From Pyrenochaeta sp. MPI-SDFR-AT-0127 (lineage: Eukaryota; Ascomycota; Dothideomycetes; Pleosporales; Cucurbitariaceae), in assembly GCA_020747015.1 (NCBI GenBank), contig JAGTJM010000029.1, positions 248,001 to 312,000 of the forward strand: a stretch of DNA of 64,000 nucleotides, in the 5' to 3' direction. Positions 60,801 to 64,000 of the stretch are shown here, piece by piece (positions within the stretch are counted from its first letter, which is position 1; each line of letters begins with the position of its first letter). The notes under the pieces were generated by a model. It had not been told where the DNA came from. It ran no database searches and saw only the letters and a program-made list of their open reading frames with translations. Position numbers and translations under genes: made by a program.

Positions 60801-60918
60801 CCCTGGGAATGATGGCCAAGGTCTGGTGGATAGTTCTGGGGTTCAGGGACACGTTGCCCATCATTGGCCGGAAATATCCTTCCCCGGTGGTGTCAATGGG
60901 CATTTAGGTCCGCAATGA
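57820..60918 (+). CDS. Zn2Cys6 transcription factor
   Basis: Fungal binuclear zinc-cluster regulator. Four exons: 57820-57999, 58305-58973, 59021-60092 and 60188-60918; introns of 305, 47 and 95 nt; phases match; 883 residues. The zinc cluster is C56, C59, C66, C73, C76, C83 (ACDRCKVRKIRCDGRPEGC, then TPCEQNRTPC), and intron 1 cuts it exactly after Lys60. A coiled-coil dimerisation helix follows (LESELSYLRNQNADLHAQL). The fungal-specific regulatory domain covers about 265-560 with FPKPGAAWILTSITYLFAIE, LGLHRSASAW and KRVFWTLHALQVNLNGKLGR. The C-terminal 220 residues are Ser/Thr/Gln-rich, as in activation regions. Targets cannot be told from sequence, and I did not match it to a named regulator. 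Confidence 0.93.
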
Positions 60919-62509
60919 GCATCCAACAGAGAGCCATATCGACCAAATTCGAATGGAGGTCTGGATGTCTTTTTATACTCTTTTATACTCTTTTGCGGCC
61001 GAAGCACAATTGCACAGCTTCTCGAAGCACTGCCAGGCCATCTGAGCACGTTCGAGAGCTCGTATACTAATAAGGCTGTGCTCGGATATTTTCCAGGCTA
61101 ATATGTTGTAACTGCCACATAAATGGCGTTTGGAATGCGATCCCAGGTTCTGGACATTGTGGGGTAATATAAGGAGATTAATGCAGCTCAGCCAGCCTGG
61201 GAATGGGGAAGACGCAGTGTACGATGCTAAGTTTGGAAGCGACTGGATAATGCGCAGAAACTATATCTGAATCTCAGAGATGGAGGACACGTGGAAGAGA
61301 TGATGCGCGAGGCGATTAATATGTTGTAGTCTGAACGAGGCGAGAGGGGAGTCGAGAATGACATGAGATGGTAGTGCAGCCAAATCAAGAAGTAGAAGAC
61401 GTTCAAAGTGATGGACAAGACCCATGACCATCGATGTGGCAACAAACAATCTGCAACTTCCGCCATCCAGCGCTCTGGCTGGGTCCAAGATGGGACGCAG
61501 TGTCACCGTGAACACAACACCGACTAGCCCACGAGAACACATGCAATCTCCAACCCACACCCTTTCCTATTCCCGCGCCGCTTGCCTCCCCAGTGACATT
61601 ATTACCAAACACAAAGTTGCCACATCGCCGCAGACTACCCAAATACGCACATCGCATGCCTGCTTAAACCCAAATAAACGCTCGTGTTTAGATTGCCTCC
61701 GAACCGCATTCTCCCGGCTCACACGATATGTACTACTCAAATTAAAAGTAGTTAAAAAATGGTAGCTTGCATGTTCCCCCCCCCCCCTGGCCGGGCGCTA
61801 AGCCCAACAAGGCAGGCCAGCAGACAGCTTGGCAGGAACCAAGTACACGAATGGAAGGCGCGCAATACATTGATAAGCTTTTTACGCCTCGTGCTCCACT
61901 GCTTGGTGCTTTTGCGGCTTTGCCTCCTTCTCCTTGCGGGCTCGCTGCGTTTTCCTCGACCAAGACTAGAGAAGCTTTGGTGCCGCTGCGGTTGGCTGCC
62001 TTTGGTCGCATTGGCCCGTGTCGTACTCCGCCGCTGCTGCTGCTGCTGATCGCCTGGCTAAGATGGGTGTTGGGATAGAGAGAGGGAGAGAGAGGGAGGG
62101 AGAGAGAGCCTAAGTCAATGGGTTCGGCTGGGATTCGTACATCCCCGTTACCGTCCGTGGGTCGATTAAGTTATTGGCCCACAGGATATATCCTGGATTC
62201 GGGTCTAGGGGCATGGGAGCGGAACGTATATAGAGTGCCTTGTGTGTCGCGCTGGCTATGTGAAGAGTGGTGCTTTGTGCGTCTACCCCTTCTCCTCTCC
62301 TCCTTTGCACGTTTGTTGTCTTCGCAGCGACTGCGGGGATTCTCGTGTGGACTCGACGTTGGGTATTCTTCTTCGTTATTTGTTGAAGTGGTCTTGACGA
62401 CTAGTCCTCCTCCTCCTCCTCCTCCTCTCATTCGTTCCAGCTTTTTCTTCTTCTTTGCTGAAGGCTTTTGGAACTTTCTCAGTCTGGGGAAATCCAACTT
62501 TCTACCATC
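60919..62509. other. 1.6-kb intergenic with simple repeats
   Basis: Contains a 12-C run (about 61776-61787), a TGC-repeat stretch (62032-62048), a GA-rich stretch (62077-62108) and a TCC repeat (62405-62428). The pyrimidine-rich end is the likely leader of the S28 peptidase gene. No gene was supported. Confidence 0.55.
62405..62428. repeat. (TCC)n trinucleotide repeat
   Basis: About seven TCC units in the leader of the S28 peptidase gene, about 80 bases before its start codon. Confidence 0.85.
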
Positions 62510-64000
62510 ATGCGGACCACATTGTCAGCAGCGGCGCTCGCGCTCGCTTTCCTCCAGAGCACAAGCGCCATGAATACCGCTCTGCAGCGCAAATTCAATC
62601 TCCTCGCGGATATGGGCCTCAACCCAGACGGCTCAGCCATGGAAACGACTCAAGACAACCCCGAAATCAACATTGCGTCGCTCAAATCCCTCAAGCTTGC
62701 TTCCTCGTCAGATGACATCTCCGCCCTCAAAGCGGCCGAGGTCATCACCCCCGAGTACGTGCAGTTGCCCATTGACAATTTTGCAAAGGATAAGAATCAG
62801 CCGTTTTCCTACCATGGCACCTTCAATAATAGGTTCTGGGTTGCGGAGAGTGGGTACAAGCAGGGTGGGCCGGTGTTTGTTTATGATGTTGGTGAGGCGA
62901 ATGCAGAATCAAATGCCCTGTTTAGGCTGCAGAATGAGACGAGCTTTTTCAAACAGATTGTGGATGCTTATGGAGGAGTTGGGATTGTATGGGAGCACAG
63001 ATTTTGTGAGTTTGATTTTCGTTGTGTGAGAGAAAGACGGTGAAGAAAGAGTCAAGGATGCTATACAAGATTTTGACCAAGGTTGACAGAGCAATTGACT
63101 AACAAAGACCGCAGATGGAAACTCTACACCAGAACCTGTCGATATTAATACACCACCTGAAGCTTTCCGCTTCCTCACTACTGAGCAGTCTCTCGCAGAT
63201 GTAGATCGCTTCGCCAAACAGTTTAGCAGAAAGAACATCAACTACACGCTCACACCAGACAAGACCCCCTGGGTTTTTGTGGGCGGCTCTTACCCGGCCA
63301 TGCGTGCAGCCTTTATGCGGGACAAGTATCCCGACACCATTTACGCCAGCTACGCCTCTTCAGCACCTGTACAAGCGTCTGTTGACCAATCTTTCTACTT
63401 CGAGCCTGTATGGAGAGGACTCAACAAGTACGGTTTCGGTAACTGCTCCCGCGACATCCAAGCAGCGGTACGGTACATGGATAAAATCATGGACACGGAC
63501 CGCGCGGGCGCCGCAAAACTCAAGGAGCAATTTCTCGGCCTCGGCGCAGCTAATAACTCACACGCTACATTTGCAGATGCCCTGACCACCATCTTCGCCA
63601 CGTGGCAGTCCTATGGCGTCGAGGGTGGACAGATGGGTCTACGTCGCTTCTGCGACTGGATCGAGACGGAGCCTGAGAGCCAGAAATTGGCACCAGCAGA
63701 AGGCTGGGCGAAGACCAAGGGAGCTAACTTTACTATTGGACGATGGGAGACCTATCCCTGGTTCACGAGCAATGTGAATGCGTATATGGAGACAGAGTGC
63801 TCTGGTAGGGATACTGTACAGGGGAATTGCGATTTGAACCGAAAGTTCACAGACCCGAGCATGATTGCTTGGACATGGCAGTATTGTACACAATGGGGTA
63901 AGCCATCTTCCATCTCCTCACCAGAACAGAAGGACTAACTCCATCGCCCAGGCTACTTCCAATCCGCAAACCTAGGCCCCAACCAACTCGTCTCAAAATA
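62510..64000 (+). CDS. secreted S28-family serine peptidase (3' end beyond window)
   Basis: Serine peptidase of the S28 family (lysosomal Pro-X carboxypeptidase / dipeptidyl-peptidase 7 relatives). Exons so far: 62510-63005, 63115-63897 and 63952 onward; introns of 109 and 54 nt; phases match. MRTTLSAAALALAFLQSTSA is a signal peptide. The front of the catalytic domain reads FSYHGTFNNRFWVAESGYK, GGPVFVYDVGEANA, GGVGIVWEHRFYGNSTP. The nucleophile motif is VFVGGSYPAMRAAFMRDKYP with Ser at about 224; many family members have GGSYxG, so the Pro-Ala after Tyr is a small departure. YASSAPVQA is the usual follow-up. Several N-glycosylation sequons are present. It is probably secreted or vacuolar. The Asp and His of the triad lie past the window end. 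Confidence 0.92.

Noticed and set aside
1..64000. tRNA genes, CRISPR arrays, intact transposons or a secondary-metabolite cluster.
   Set aside because: No tRNA T-arm consensus in a foldable context, no spaced direct repeats, no transposase or reverse-transcriptase motif, and the PRISE-type reductase has no biosynthetic partners beside it.

Overview
The window looks like nuclear DNA of a filamentous ascomycete. Introns are short (mostly 49-105 nt) with GTRNGT donors and CTRAC-like branch sites. Intact housekeeping genes lie on both strands, and the families present (Zn2Cys6 regulator, HET-domain relic, PL3 pectate lyase, PRISE-type reductase, S28 peptidase) are typical of plant-associated Dothideomycetes. 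Assignment to Pleosporales is an inference from family content and was not tested by alignment.

Layout. 0-10.4 kb is gene-dense: an SNF2 ATPase of ERCC6L2 type (3' part beyond the left edge), exosome subunit RRP41/SKI6, an unusual protein with two cyclic-nucleotide-binding domains, an F-box and leucine-rich repeats, and a glycine-zipper protein with a charged repeat tail. 10.4-33.3 kb is gene-poor. It holds a broken RNase III gene, a PRISE-family reductase, two related genes of an unrecognised family (one followed by an in-frame, stop-separated tail), an intact secreted pectate lyase standing alone, a broken HET-domain gene, a few long anonymous open frames and a strong G-quadruplex motif. 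33.5-42.3 kb carries three separate Myb/SANT genes. 44.8-64 kb is dense again: TRK potassium transporter, large F-box protein, oxysterol-binding protein, nicotinamidase PNC1, cytochrome c oxidase subunit COX4, KEOPS subunit CGI121, a Zn2Cys6 transcription factor, and an S28 serine peptidase that runs off the right edge.

The genes are not one pathway. Several neighbours are head-to-head and probably share upstream regions (ERCC6L2-like/RRP41, TRK/F-box, PNC1/COX4, CGI121/Zn2Cys6). The contrast between intact core genes and the central island of relics is the main structural feature. I found no tRNA, rRNA, CRISPR or intact transposon. Exon boundaries were read by eye from splice signals and checked for reading-frame phase; unresolved first exons are flagged.
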